NCBI GenBank assembly: GCA_024529925.1
Contig: JAFEUB010000812.1
Span: forward strand, 878,501-942,500
Length of the DNA stretch: 64,000 nt
Source of the DNA: Ophthalmolycus amberensis
Lineage: Eukaryota; Chordata; Actinopteri; Perciformes; Zoarcidae
Direction: 5' to 3'
Positions 37,056 to 50,308 of the stretch are shown piece by piece. Below the pieces are notes generated by a model. It saw only the letters and a program-made list of their open reading frames with translations, searched no databases and was not told the DNA's origin. Within the stretch, counting starts at the first letter, position 1, and every line of letters starts with the position of its first letter. The position numbers and the translations under genes are program-made.

Positions 37056-38822
37056 CTACATACAGCTTTCTGTCTTTTCATGCACATTCAAATGTTCTTG
37101 ACTTTGCACTAAGGGGGGCGTGATATTGAGCTTCCATGTGGCATAAACACATAATTCCATCTTGAATATTGCTTTCTGGCCATTTACAGTTATGGTCAGC
37201 GGGTTGAAAGACCATTTACTAAATATAGACGATACTTGTACTTTAACCAAGTATTTCAATTAACGCTGCTTTATACTTGTACACATTTGTTTGGCAGCTG
37301 GAGTTAATATGCAGAATAATAATTAACATGCCAAACCTATGATCAGTTTATAATATTTAAAGCTTGATTATAGATTAAACATATATATATCCCTTGCAAA
37401 CAGCTACAACATTAAGATTATTCTGACATATTGACGCATCAGTTATTATAGTAAATTAATAGACAGGGGCCATAGTACTTTAACGTTTGATACTGTATTG
37501 CTGTTAATACTTCTTAATTTGTAAGTACAGGATATAATAACTTATACTTCTTAAGGAGCATTTTTATATTGTAGTATACTTTTTCTTAAGTAAATGATCC
37601 GATTACCTCTTCAACCACTGATGGTCAGGTTTTGAATTAGTATTATTCTCTATAATCAGTGACATCCCATAACAAGGGTATGGCAACCTAATGTGCAATA
37701 TATAGCTTCCACAAAAATGTCTGCTTTCAATCTTGTTTTTTAGTCAAAGAAACCTTTTAGTCTTCAATCCACAATGTTCGTTTTCAGAGTGCTTTAAAGG
37801 GGAAATCTCTGTTTTTCAATATATTCTGTTTTGGTTGGCAGTTGTGATGATAACGGAGGTGTTGCAGTGGTGGAAGAAGTTCAGATCCTTTACTTAACTA
37901 AACGCGATGCCACTGTATGAACAGAAAGCTTCAAGTTTTATTTCTATATCTCCACTACAAGTAAAAGTGCCACATTTAAATATTTTCTTTAGTGAAATTA
38001 CAAAGGTATTACAGCAAACTTTACTTCTATACTTTTTTTATCCATCAGAATGGCCCCTGTGATCATACATTTATATAATGGATTGTCACCTTTTTATTAA
38101 AATGCAAAAAGAATTTGAATGTGTGAAGTCAAAGTGGAGTCGATTGTATGTCATGTTGGGCAGTTTCAAGCAATGAATCGGGTTATCTTGTCATTTATAT
38201 CTCCAAAGTAGCTCCAGCTGTCAAATCAATGAAGAGGAGTTGAGTTATAAAGTAGTATAACATAAAAATACTCAAGTAAAGAATGTGCACCTCAAAATAT
38301 TACCTGCTTGAGTAAATAACTACTCCACCCCTGTTGATAGAGGTATTTGGAAACACGATAGAGAGATGAAAAACCACACAGGCTGAGCATTGAAGCTTGC
38401 AGACTGCTGACTTGAGGTGTGGGGCTCAACAGATTGACGTCCTTTGAAAGTAAGACTACAATGTAAAAGGAAGAAGTGACTTCTTACAAAATCTGATCAT
38501 TCCCAGTTTGAATATTTCCACATTTTGCATGTTTCTCCGCCACCACCAGCATGTCTAAAACAGCTGAAAGTCTTTTCGCCTCCTAAGGCTGCTCCTTTCC
38601 ATGTGGATGTCCGGGGCTGCCAAAATTTCAAGACGCCATATAAACAAAGACACGACGTCTATGGAAATGCAACAACTTGGTATTTTTAGAGTGCAGTAAA
38701 CAGATCGGACTCGCAGAGAGCTGCCTCGTCACACAAACAGAAAGCAGACTGGGGCGGCTGCACTTGCGCTGCTCCTCTAGGTTTTGTCTACATGGCTTTC
38801 GGTCATGACTCAAACGCAGCAT

Positions 38823-38846
38823 CCCCCCCCCCCCCCCCCCCCCCCC
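38823..38846. repeat. (C)24 homopolymer
   Basis: Twenty-four consecutive C residues, the longest homopolymer in the window. Confidence 0.95.
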
Positions 38847-41683
38847 ACCCCATGACTAAAATATGCAGATCGAGATTTGGCAGTGGCAGCTCCTTACAAG
38901 GCCCCCTGACATAATCACAGTTCCTTAAAATGCCCCGTTGAGTCACTATCTGTGTTTTGAATGCAACGTCTCAGAAGATGTTTTCGCCAGGATGTTTAAT
39001 ATCTGTTACCTCAGTGTTTATTTGTCGTGTTAAAGCGCATCGTGGGTTTTCTCTGGAGCAAAGTACTTTGTGAGTATCTTTTCTCATGTAACTTAAAAGT
39101 AATTGTCTGGTTGAATGAACTAAATTCAACCAGTTTTAAAATGTCTAAGGGATTACAAATGAGAACCATGTGAGAAAGTCGTGCTTTCACAAGTTATATT
39201 TCCAAATTTGAACTGCCCAACAAGCCACATGTCGACAAATCCTCATGTGGTCCAATGATGCAGAATAAGAAAAGATCTGGCAGCAAATTATACATTGTCT
39301 TCATATCTGCTTATAAGCAAGCTTCAGATCCACAATGAGGGAGAAAACACAGTGGGTTTTGAAGACTTTGCGGTCCAACAAATGTCCTGTGGGATTGGTA
39401 ACAGAGAGAAGAAAGAACAGTCACATATCAAAAGGAAAAATGTCTTCGACTAGACAACAAAGTCCCTTCTAATTACCTCAATGCAACCCTACCATGATGA
39501 AAAGTCACACAAAGTGATCTTGCAGCTGCTGGATTTTCCATGAGAAGATTTGTAAGGTGTGCTGAACTTTCAATATGGTGGAGTACAACGCCATCTAGTG
39601 GCTGACTTCATCACACAGCGATATAGTTTGTGCAGCAGGAGGATATTACGAGGGATGCACACAGCAGAGACACGGATGCATTGGCCAAATTAAATTAACA
39701 GTACCCTGAGAAAGCACAAAGAAAATCAAATGTGCCCTCTGTCTCAGCCAATGATGAAGTTCACCTGCTCAATCCCATTTAATTTAATACACAGTATATG
39801 TGTATAATATCATATCATATCATGTTGTGACTTAAGCTGACTACATTCCCAGCCTTCAGTCTTTTAGCTAAACGAGGATAAACAAGTCCCCGGCTTCTTT
39901 GTGGTCTACTGGACAAACACAAGTGATGTCTCACTTTAACTCTCGGTTATAAACAAATGTACTGCTCAAAGGGTCACTGTTTCTTTAATATGGACCACAA
40001 GCTGCATGGCAAAACCCACCTGCTTGATTCCACTCAGACACACAGTCATGGTCCACAGCTTTTTGCAAATTGTGCTCAGTTACAAATGTGAGCCAGGCTG
40101 TTGTATCACTGAATACAATGCATCTTGTTACTGTATGTGTGGAATCCCTCACTGTTTGAGGCAAACCTTTAAAAAATACTTACTGAACCGATTCTGCCTT
40201 CTCGTTGCTCCCTCTGGAGCAAGAATAATAGTTTGAAGCCCTATGAAGCTGTGAAGCTCATGACACATGAACAATAAATGAAAAGACAATTTTGGTATTG
40301 TAAGAAAAGGTCACTGAACGAGAAGACAGGACTGTTTTATGTTCTATGGCTCTGATTGGTTGTTTCATTGATTAACGTTTGTTCCACCAATCAGGCAGAG
40401 AACAGTAGCCTCCCATAGCTCGGCTTAATTGCTTCTAAATCAGAGCGTTTTTGTTAGTAACCATTTTTTAAGTATTTAACACAATGCAAAAGGGAGTTTA
40501 TGGGAAAGGGTGTGGTTAATTACCATGACTGCACTGAACTACCGTCATGCACGGTTTGACGGTAGAGCTGTGCAGGTGTTTCATGTCACGCCTTTGTTAA
40601 CTGTTATTCAGTGTGGCTTTGTGGCACAAGGCAGTAAAACTGCCTGTGCCAAAGCACACTGTATATTATCCATCGGGCTTAATCATAATAATCATCAGAT
40701 TTATCCAAAAGTTTGGCGCGCCTCTCCTCACACAGCGTTGCCATCAGCGGCGTGAAAAATACATCAAGACGTGCGGCCTGATCGGGAATAGTGTGCTATC
40801 TATTCCCCGAAAATCCCCAAAAACTGAGCAAAATTTCTCCATTCACATGAATGGGGTTGCGGCGTGAAGAGAGCTAAAAAAACACTTAACTTTGGGCCCA
40901 TATTGACTCGCCGTACATTAACGTAGAAACATGATTCAAAGTTTAAACCGTAGACAGAACGCTGGACTTTATTGAGCCAAAGGGACATTTTGATAGCTAG
41001 CACAGTTTTCATGAAGTCGCAGATTAAGTTTCAGGAGAATTTTGTGTCTGTTTCAGATTTTATCATGGGTGTGTATTGCGCAGCTCGTTAAGAGCTAGAG
41101 TGATGACATCACTGTCAGAGTGGAGCGGAGCAGGAAAATATTCTGTGATTTTTCCAAACAAATTGCTCTAGCTCCCACAATTTTTACTCTTTATACACCA
41201 TTTTTGGCCAAAAAGCTTGGAAATGTTGTGCTGTCGCACACACATGTCTGTGGAATCCAATGGACTTACACATTTGGCTCAGGGAGCCACAGAGCGACAT
41301 GAACTCCAAAAAACTGCTCCATTAGACTCCATGTTAAATCTGACCACTAATTTCTCAAAGAAAGCAGACGGTACCAGTTTTGCATATTGCGCTTGAGCTC
41401 ACATTTTTAACACCACAAACATAAAAAACACATCAGCGCGTTTGCCAGAGTCTTATCTCTCTCACGGTGTCCATATTTTATTGATTAGTCTCATGGTTTT
41501 GGTATGAATGGCATATGTTTAACAGGTAGTTTTGTTGAAAATCACTGTTCACTCTCTCTCTTAAGTAGCCTCTAACACACAGGTGCTCCAATCACCAACA
41601 TGCACCCAAGCACACAGGTGTTTATATGAGCTCATTAGTGATGTTGATAAACACAGAGGCACTGAGACACACGCACACACACT

Positions 41684-41799
41684 CCTCTCCCTCTGTCTCT
41701 CTCTCTCTCTCCCTCTCTGTGTGTCTCTCTATCATACAGTCATTCAGGTCTTAGATATTTTTAGAGGACTTTTCCCCTCTCACACCCCCCCCCCCCCCC
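41684..41799. repeat. CT-rich tract and (C)15 run
   Basis: Tandem CT units at 41,690-41,731 are followed, after about 55 bp, by fifteen C residues (41,785-41,799) and a further C6. The segment TTTCAAATTAAAAGCCCCACA just after it recurs about 125 bp later with one or two changes (41,931-41,952). Confidence 0.85.
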
Positions 41800-43085
41800 T
41801 CCCCCCATTTCAAATTAAAAGCCCCACAGAATGAATTCTAACTGGAATGCTTGTGATGAAGCCTCTCATTTCAGTGTCAAACATATGATTCTGTCTCCTC
41901 TCCCCCTCTCTCCCCCACCCAGTCCCACCCTTTCAAAATAAAAGCCCCACAAATACAAGATTCAATCCAAGAGTATGAATCTAAAATGCAGAAAAGAGAG
42001 TAGCGCTATCTCAATTGAACCTGAATGACACTACCGGTAACATTGGCGTGTGGATATATTGCGATTTCTTCGGGCAGTAGAAGCCACACTGTCAAAATTT
42101 CTTTAGGAATTTTCTAGTTAGTGTTATTACTCAACACACTTCCTCTTCATGCTCTGCGTACTGTCGCGATTATAGATAATTGAATAATTTGGGGTAGTTG
42201 TCAAACTATTCTTTGCTGAGTTAAAGGTAGTTTGGAAGCAAAGGGAAATAATGATAATTTCTTCCACACCATTTGTAGAAGCCTATTATTTGATGTGGTT
42301 CAACATGCTGGATAGTTCCTTCATTGTATCAGAACCAAGCCCGCCTATCACTACTCACCTGCAATATATGGCAACAATACAGAAACATGCTGAAGTGATC
42401 AAGTGTCTAAATCTTCCAGAACAATCTCATAGTTTAGCGGATTGATTTGTCGCACCACCCTGTAGGGGGCCTCTCCAACGTGGAGCGATTTTGGCAGAGA
42501 AGAACTTTTCCATTTTGGAATATGGTCGATATTTCACCCAGACTCTGTCCTTTTCCGCAAACGTTTGCTTTTTTCCTCAGAATTGTGTGTCTGTCGGGTC
42601 TTGGCCATCTGTGGGTTCTTTAAACTGCTGCAGATTTGTTATTTGGGCCATTTTACGAAAGGATGGTTCGTCCGGCGTACAAAACTAGGGGTCCAGCTCG
42701 GCATCCACTGTGCCCTGCGGTGTCCGGATAACATTAAGTTATGCAGGTGTCGCTCCAACGGACTCATGGACAGCTGTGTGGAGGGCAAAACAAGAACTCG
42801 GGTAAGTACTTGTCCCGACTTTGATGATGTTGGTTTACCCTTTCAGTGAGGTTGCTCTGTGAATATGTATGGTTTTGTTGATTTGTCAAACTGAGTTTCT
42901 CCACAAAGAATCAAACAAAAGCACAATTTAAATCTTGTGTTTACCAGAGATGTGTTCATACATTCCTTAGATATTAGTCAGTCAGCATGAAAAAAGCATA
43001 AAAAAATGACTATTGACTCAAGAAATTGTAGCCAAATAAAACAACCGATGAGTCGACTTATCAACTAAGAGGGGGCAACCTTGTG

Positions 43086-43790
43086 GAAGGGTTGACTCTG
43101 AAGAGGAGAGAGAGCCCAGAGCTTGGCAGTGATACAGGAACGGTTTAAAGCTGTCAACGAGCAGCTGGCTGATAGTCCCAACCACTAGCAAGCAAACCAG
43201 AGAAAAAAGAGAAGAAGAAGAAAAAAGAAAAGTTAGGCATTGTAGATGAGATAGGGGATGCACCTGTTCCACAGCTCTCTAAGAAGACCAAGACCAGTAA
43301 CAACAACAACAAAGAGGTTGTACCCAAGAAGAAACTCAATCAATAGGAAGGGATGCGCTCCAACCAGCCGCCGGTTCCCAGTCGTGGAGGCGATCTGGGG
43401 GCTGCCTGAGTCATCAGCTACAGGGGGAAAGGAACAAGGAGAAAGAGGCCTCTTGGACATCAACAAGCTTCCTGGGGACAAGCTTGGCCGTGTAGTGCAT
43501 ATCATCCAGTCCAGGGAGCCTTCACTCAAAAACTCAAACCCTGCAGGAGATCCAAATTGACTTTGAGACGCTAAAGCCTTCCAACTGTGCAATCTGGAGA
43601 GACATGCGTCCTCCTGCCTTCACAAGAAGAAAAGGGTTCCGGTTGAGAGGCCTGTGGAGTCCACGGCTACCTCCAAAAATCCTCTTCAGAGAGCAGCGGC
43701 TCACCGCACAGACAGCCAAGATGAGGGGACAGCACTAATAGAGCATCAGAAGAAGCAGGGCCAGTCTGTGCAGGAGGTGAAGAAGACACA
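43086..43790 (+). pseudogene. processed pseudogene of a BET-family bromodomain gene (brd2/3/4-like), 5'-truncated
   Basis: In order, the + strand gives a decayed DSEEERAQ-like segment, then LAVIQERFKAVNEQLAD (43,123-43,173; compare LAELQEQLKAVHEQLA of BET proteins). A lysine-rich stretch follows (about 43,200-43,330), then the hallmark ET domain LLDINKLPGDKLGRVVHIIQ (from 43,450) and SREPSLKNSN. IDFETLKPS and LERHASSCLHKKKRVPVE follow in other frames. A TAG stop follows the first block and at least three frameshifts break the frame. Blocks that lie in separate exons in BET genes sit contiguously, so a retrocopy is the best reading. Both bromodomains are missing, as expected for 5' truncation. 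BET proteins read acetylated histones; this copy cannot make one. The parental paralogue is not resolved. Confidence 0.85.
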
Positions 43791-44189
43791 TTGGACATGT
43801 TCGCGTTCAGACTGGCCCTGCGCAGACTGGGCTTCCTTCCCAAATTGCAGGCCTTCAGTCCAGCAGTCAGATGAAGTAAAAGCATCCGCCGTCTCCTGCA
43901 GGTTTCACTGCTCTTCCTGCAGCTGCTCTGGAGTAACTCTGAGTACCTGCTGCCTTTCGGCCAGCCTCTGCATCTGTCCCACCGCACAGGCCGCTCCCCC
44001 TCACCAGCACCTCCACACTTCAACCAAGTGCAATTATACTTGGGCCCAGTTTTGACAAATCTACAAGGTACAAAGTAGGACCTAACTAATTTTGGTATTT
44101 GTTAAGGGCCTTCAGAGCATGCCTACAGCATCACTGGAGAATGGTTCCTGCTGAGGAGGTAGAGCACTCGATGCCCTGCTTCTCCTGTC

Positions 44190-44365
44190 CCCCAGGGTCC
44201 TTGTCCTGTGTCCCGAATTGGTTTGCGAGTGTGTTTGTGATTGTGTGTTTAAATTAGATTCTGATGGGCAGGTAGGCACCATGTAGGGCAGCCTCTGTCA
44301 TCAGTGTATGAATGGATGAATGTTAACATGTAGCGTAAAGCACTTTGACAGTCTTTTGAAATCCT
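44190..44365 (+). repeat. interspersed-repeat tail, fish SINE/LINE-like
   Basis: The text ...CATCAGTGTATGAATGGATGAATG...GTAAAGCACTTTGACAGTC resembles the widespread fish repeat tail with GTGTATGAATG...TGTAAAGCGCTTTGAG. Family and full extent are uncertain. Confidence 0.4.
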
Positions 44366-44369
44366 ACAA

Positions 44370-44510
44370 GCTGGTGAATGTTAGCTGGTGCTGGTTTCAC
44401 CCATTGGAGCTGGTAACTGGTAAGAACCGTAGCTGGTGGTAACTTGTGAGAATCTGAGATGTTAGCTGGTGGGACCAGTAGTAGCTGGTAGCTGGTCTAT
44501 CAGCTGTCAA
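44370..44510 (+). repeat. degenerate AGCTGGT-rich minisatellite
   Basis: AGCTGGT or close variants recur about ten times in 140 bp with irregular spacing. Confidence 0.6.
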
Positions 44511-47275
44511 AAACCTATGTGTCCATCAGCTGGCTCCGGTCCTGCAGATGTTTAACCGGACCTGACTGTACGCATCTATTGCTGTTAGTCAGGCTTAACT
44601 GGATCCTGCTTTTCTTCCGCTTCTTTTGAGCCTTCAGTGCCACCGGGTTGATTTTTCTTTTTCTCCTCAGGTACTTTAAGAAGAAGCTCCTTATCCACAG
44701 CTCCTTGTTGTATGTTTACGATGGTCCCCCGTCTCTCTCTAGAGCACTCATAGCTTTTTTTCTAGTCGCTATAGCTAATACTGAAGCATCTCCTTTTCCA
44801 GTTCACAGACATTGAGCTGATCTGGAAAATATGCTCAGTAAAAGCCGGATCTTTACATATTTGGAAACTGGTATAAGAAAAGACCTTTCCAGATTTGAAT
44901 CTGCAAAAATAAGATGGAAACTTTCAAGCATCCTGGAGAATTCAGAAAATTGTCTCAGCAGATTGAGTCAAATGACAATACAGATGAACTGGGCAATGAG
45001 ACTGATAGTCTACAGTCGCTTCTTGTGGAATTAGAAAGGAATGGTTATATTGGAGATATCTCACCTTAACAGATATAAAATCTGAGAAGGGTAACATTCA
45101 TAGGTAGAAATGGCCACTTGCCTACCAGCCCACCTAATCACTGACATGACGTGATGTAAAAAATAAATAAACGGTCTTAAGCTGCTTCAGGTGCTAATAA
45201 ATCCCCCAGGTGATACTGCAGCATTTGACGAATAAACGGTGGTACAGCTTATTGTTAACACAGCACATAGTAACAACTAATAAAATGTATATCCCGGTAA
45301 TTAAGCGTTTGCTTACCGGGTGTGAAAGCCCAGTAGCATTTTAGAGACGTTGTCCATTATCTAATAACTTGAAGGTTTTTATTTGGATGCATCTTCTGTT
45401 TCCACTTTTTTTCTACAAAGGAAATATGAAAAACTTTATTTACATTTTACAAAATCCTGCGAGACTTGCTGACACAAATTGTTTTTTTTACACTAACATC
45501 TAAAAATTTCGGTAAGTAACACTGTACAGATTATTAAATTGTCTAATGACTGAACGGAGAACTTAATCCCCTCCATACTATTCAGGCTTTTTCTCTGTTG
45601 CTGCATGGACAAATATAGTGTGAAGTTCCAAAGGAGACATTTTTCAGTTTGTTGAACATAAACTGAGACACAGTTGAATTTTTGTCTTCTGGTCAGTTTC
45701 TATGCTAATCTTGATTTAATTTGAAATGGCGTGCAAATAAAGATGGATGCTTGTATGTCATCGTGCGAGGAAAAGTAGGCCACTCATCAGTGCAGCTAAA
45801 TCAGAAACAGCTCAATCTTAAGGAAAAGTTTTCTGAACTCATTTCCCATGGCCTTATTTGGATTTTCAGAGAAGCTCTGCACATTTGTCCGACTGGTCTT
45901 AAATGTTGAGTTTAAGGGTTAAAAAAAGGGGGGGGGGGGGAAACTGCCACACTGTGAGGAGCTCTGTGGCCTTGAGAGCAGCTTCACCCTCTTCAAACCA
46001 GTCACAGCCGGAGCAAGATTAATGTTTTGCACATGGATGATTGGCAGCTATTTATTTGAAAACCAATTCCAATGTGCTCTTTGAGCGCATGACTTTGAGG
46101 TCCTGGAATATTTTGGAAATCTGTCTGTGTTTAATTAGCCACTTAATATAAACACTGTCGATGACACGCTGAAGTGCCTGCAAAACAATTCTGTTGTCGA
46201 TCCCTCAGGAGTAAGAATTCATAGAAAAAGACCACAAACTGATGTGAGGTCACCAAAAATACAGAATTTAAATACACTTATTTTTGTATGGACATTCCTT
46301 ATGGAATTGTGGATCTTATTGAACTAAAATGAGCTTTTTAAAATAAAGTTTCCTTTCTTTACCTCCCTGCTATTGCATGTGCATCAAGGTAGCAGCAGAG
46401 GGGGCTGTGTTACTACTCAATGCGAGTTTGTGTACTGAAATGACTTACAGGCTGGTGGCAACATGTTCATCCAGTGATGACGGTGGTGGTGGTGGTGTTG
46501 ATGATACCTAGAAACCAGAAATAGAGCCGATGTTACATTACTTACAATAACAGACAGACAGAAATCGAACCAGCATTTCCCTGTGGATGGGAGCAGAAAG
46601 GAAGAAAAGTATGCTTCATCAACATGTTGGGGAACATTTAATGGTTTATTGCACAGATCCTATATTTGCTCTCTTTGTCTTTCCTGATGAACAACCAGTT
46701 GCATGAGTCATCAGGTACTTTGCCTCAGTATTTACATTTTTTTGCTATTTCTACTCCACTACTGTACGTATCAGAGAGAAATGTTGTACTTTCTACTTCA
46801 GGATCAGAATCAGCTTTACCGGACTGTTAAGTCGAGATGAAAGGCGTTGAGGAAACATGTCAAGTTAAATGTCGGATGTTCAAAAGTTCCTCCCTGGAGA
46901 AGAAGACCGGAAACTACATAGTTACTCTGTCAGGATAAGATAAACTTGTGTGAAAATTCACAATAATTAGCCTAAGCTAATGTTATGTAAAGTCATTCAT
47001 GTGAGCTCCACCTTCACCTGCAACATTAAAGTCATGAACACATTATTACAACAATAATTATAATTCAATAATAGGCTATACTATATTAGGCTATATACCA
47101 TTTTGAAATGGGGCGTTCTGTATGATTACTATTTTAAATGTTGGTACTTTAAGCAGGCTACATTTTGATGCTAATATTTCTCTACTTTCACTCAAAGGTG
47201 CTAAATTCTAGATTCTGAGCACATCTATTGCCTCCACACGGCTCTCAACATGGGGATTGTTGAGCAGGCAGCGCA

Positions 47276-47330
47276 CGGCTAACGGTGCTAACGGTGCTAA
47301 CGGTGCTAACAGTGCTAACAGTGCAAACAA
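47276..47330 (+). repeat. 9-bp tandem repeat (GGTGCTAAC)n
   Basis: Five to six units of GGTGCTAAC / AGTGCTAAC, ending with AGTGCAAAC. Confidence 0.9.
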
Positions 47331-47517
47331 CAAAAACAGACAGAGCTAACAGTTGGAGGGAGCAGAAGGCTATAGGCTCTATTCTTCTGCGATGACTCCT
47401 CTGTTGGTCAGGGAGCAGTGAAGAGCATGAGCTAGCCAGTGGGGCTCACATGCACGAACATGCACTAAAGCTGCCAGCTTAGCTATCTAAACAGAGAAAG
47501 GGGAAGATTGGATTACA

Positions 47518-47553
47518 ACAACACACACACACACACACACACACGCGCACACA
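47518..47553. repeat. (CA)n microsatellite
   Basis: About 13 CA units followed by CGCGCACACA. Confidence 0.95.
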
Positions 47554-48034
47554 GGGAGAGCGACTTCATTCTCTGCTCAGTTATTACACCACTCTATCTT
47601 TACATAGCAAATCGTTTTTTATGCTACATTGATGCTTTGAATATCAAGAACCTTTAACCATTTTGAATGCAGGACTTTGTAGCAGAGTAATTCTACATTG
47701 TGCTATTTCTACTTTTAGCCAAGGCCGACTAAAGTAAAAGACCCTACCACGTCCATCCATCATGCACTTCCAGGGACTGACCACTGGGGGGCATGAGTGT
47801 GTCGTAGGCCAACATTAAGAAAACCTTCAGCTTCTTCTCAGCAGGAGGTTCTGCTTAAAACCTAGTAAAAATCCAATTGAGTTCTCCTAACCGTTAATTT
47901 ATAACAAATGAACATCACTGTAATTTTCTCATAATATTTACATATAAGGACGTCTAGATTCGATGTGCTTTTTGTATTTGGTGCAAGATATTATCTTGGA
48001 ATGTCAGTATAGTGACAGAAGGAGGGATCCGTGC

Positions 48035-48108
48035 TGCAGATATGAACGGGTTTGTCCTGTAACGAATGCCATGCAGATATGAACGGGTTTGTCCTGTAAC
48101 GAATGCCA
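48035..48108 (+). repeat. perfect 37-bp tandem duplication
   Basis: The 37-bp unit beginning TGCAGATATGAACGGGTTTG occurs twice head to tail with no difference. Confidence 0.95.
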
Positions 48109-48556
48109 TGACTAATTAGTCAAACACATTCAACCACAGCTGCAGTCTCACACACACCCACCTGCGGGTCGCTGGTTCAGTTCCCTTATGGGCCAGTTCT
48201 CCCTCCACACACACCGACAACATGCTGTCGACAGGGGTCACTGGTCAGTCGCGGCCGGTTCAGAGCACTCACCGGCCGGACCTGACAGGTGACGGTTCGC
48301 TCTGCATTTGCTTCGTCACGAGACGAGGCCTGACAACACATGCAAATCACAGAACAGAGAGCAGCATGGAAACAAGCAAGTGAGAAAGTATCGCTTCTCA
48401 CAGATTATCACTGTTATATCAGAGTTTGCTGTTTTTTATTTTTTTTATTTTCTCCTCTCTTAAATAAATACAAATTCTGAAAGAGCTGTTCTCTTAGTCA
48501 ATCCGGTAAATCTCCAGGATAAAGATGAGATAAAGAAGCTGACATGTACCTCTTTT

Positions 48557-48607
48557 AGATAGATAGATAGATAGATGTAAACTTTATTTATCCCCAGGGG
48601 GAAATTC
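48557..48607 (+). repeat. (GATA)5 plus LINE 3'-tail-like motif
   Basis: Five GATA units are followed by CTTTATTTATCCCCAGGGGG and AAATTC, which resembles the 3' end of abundant fish non-LTR retrotransposons. GATA tracts adjoining this motif are common in teleosts. Confidence 0.5.
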
Positions 48608-50308
48608 GTTAAGATATTTTATTGCATTAGGCCGGTCTTTTTTTAAATTCATATTGTTGTTATTTCCATTGGCTCTCGTGCATGTTAACAATGAACTGCA
48701 GGGTTTTATTTGCCCAAAACTATGTTACGTTAAAAGGCAAAGTTTGAACTTCTCTCCAACAAATGCACAGTCGAGCTTTATGTTAACTTGACGGCTTTAC
48801 CAGAATTACTTCCGTCAATAAATCAATTCTGGAAATATTTAAAAGTTTAAAATGTAAATATATTTGCAGAATTTAAAGAATATGCAGGTGAATTTTATAA
48901 ATTGATTTACATGTTGTTGAAATCCATAAACTTCAACGAGAGATAGGACCGTTTTATGAAGTTTGATAAACATGTCATGTTGGAGTTGTCACTCTCTGGC
49001 TGCCGTTTAATAGACTAGTTGATATGACACCATGATGAAACAGAACAACCTTGGCATAAATGTTGCAACTAAAACTCACACGTTACATGTTGTTCTGATT
49101 CATACTTTTACAATTATTTTATACAATCAATTAAAACAGGCATTTTTTTCTTTTTCTAATAGATTTTTAGACACATATTCAAAACAAATATGAAGACAGG
49201 GTTTCTCAACAAATGATAGTCATAATAATACTGAATTAATACAATTGAAATACTTTTAGAAATACATTAATCTTGAATAGTGTTAAAGCGGTGAACAAAC
49301 AAATCTAATAAAGAAAAAGGAGATTTAAAGACAATCATTAAATAGTGGTTATTATTTCATCCTGTTGCTTTCGTACAAATTTTGTGACTTACTAATAAAA
49401 TAAAATAAATGTAGGTTCTCTGTCATGTTAAAAAGACAGAATAATTTCACCCTTCCCTTAATGGCCTCCATCTTCGTAATGTTTTTAAACGATTGTTTCC
49501 ATCATGGCTGCGAACACACCGGTGTTGTTTTGAGTCTTTGCAATCAACACGACGGAACATAACTTTCTAGAAGCCACGGGGGGCCTCGATGGCTCTGTTA
49601 ACAGCCGTTCAGTGTGAATGACATTTGGAAGGTCTTCATCTTTTTAAAAAAAAACAGAAGAAAAATCTCACCTCATCAGTCTCAGCAGCCGCTCGCACCC
49701 AGGGGACCTTTTCTCACCCATCCCGACCAAATGATGTTCATTTAACCTTTAATTAGCTTCCACACACCGCCCACCGACGCTGTCGGGAGGCTCCCGCACT
49801 CTTTCATCTCCGTCTGTTTATTCAGAGGCTCAACAGCAGCTGATGCGAGTTCCTCGCAGACTGCAGCCTGATGAGTAGCTCACTTTGCATTCGTAATCCG
49901 CAACATACCTTTGGTCTAATTACGGGTTGAGGTATCGAAAAACATGTTAAACCGTTCATTTAGGAGTAGGCCGAGTATTTCCGGGCCTACACGATATGAG
50001 ACAGATATAACAGAATATTCTGTGGGTGGCCGTCTTTGTGAATTTTGGGAGCTGCGTTTTCATTTCCACTTTTACGTTACGAGTTGTGATATTTGGGAGA
50101 TGACGAGGAGGGGACACCGATTTGGTCAGACGTTTTAAGGCTTGTAACCCCACAATAAACTAAATATCCTCGTTTCGAGAATAGACTAATGAGAAGTTAT
50201 TTTATGACTAACAATATGATACATTAATACAAAATAATAAATGTCTCACAAATTGAGTAATGAAGTGTTTTTTCTCAGTATTTTAGGCACACCCTTAACA
50301 GCATTTTA

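Larger units (their letters stand above)
37056..43085. other. foxf2-foxc1 spacer, first part
   Basis: No functional gene recognised. It includes a C24 run (38,823-38,846), a CT-rich tract (41,684-41,731), a C15 run (41,785-41,799) and a duplicated 25-bp segment around AAAAGCCCCACA. The stretch about 40,680-42,850 has the look of old interspersed repeats, but I cannot name the families. Confidence 0.45.
43791..50300. other. foxf2-foxc1 spacer, second part
   Basis: No gene recognised. Contents include a SINE/LINE-tail-like stretch (44,190-44,365), an AGCTGGT-rich segment (44,370-44,510), a G13 run (45,928-45,940), a GCTAACGGT array, a CA repeat, a 37-bp tandem duplication and a GATA/LINE-tail motif. 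The last kilobase (about 49,500-49,900) is complex, non-repetitive sequence and may hold foxc1 upstream control elements. Confidence 0.45.

Noticed and set aside
43654..44055. 133-codon frame overlapping the end of the BET relic
   Set aside because: Its start lies in the pseudogene and the remainder shows no domain; it is not a functional gene.
47276..48108. CRISPR-like array
   Set aside because: Short tandem repeats without spacers in a vertebrate sequence; no repeat-spacer regularity.
48130..48200. tRNA/SINE-like B box (CGCTGGTTCAGTTCCC)
   Set aside because: No matching A box at the right distance and no cloverleaf could be drawn, so neither a tRNA gene nor a SINE is called.
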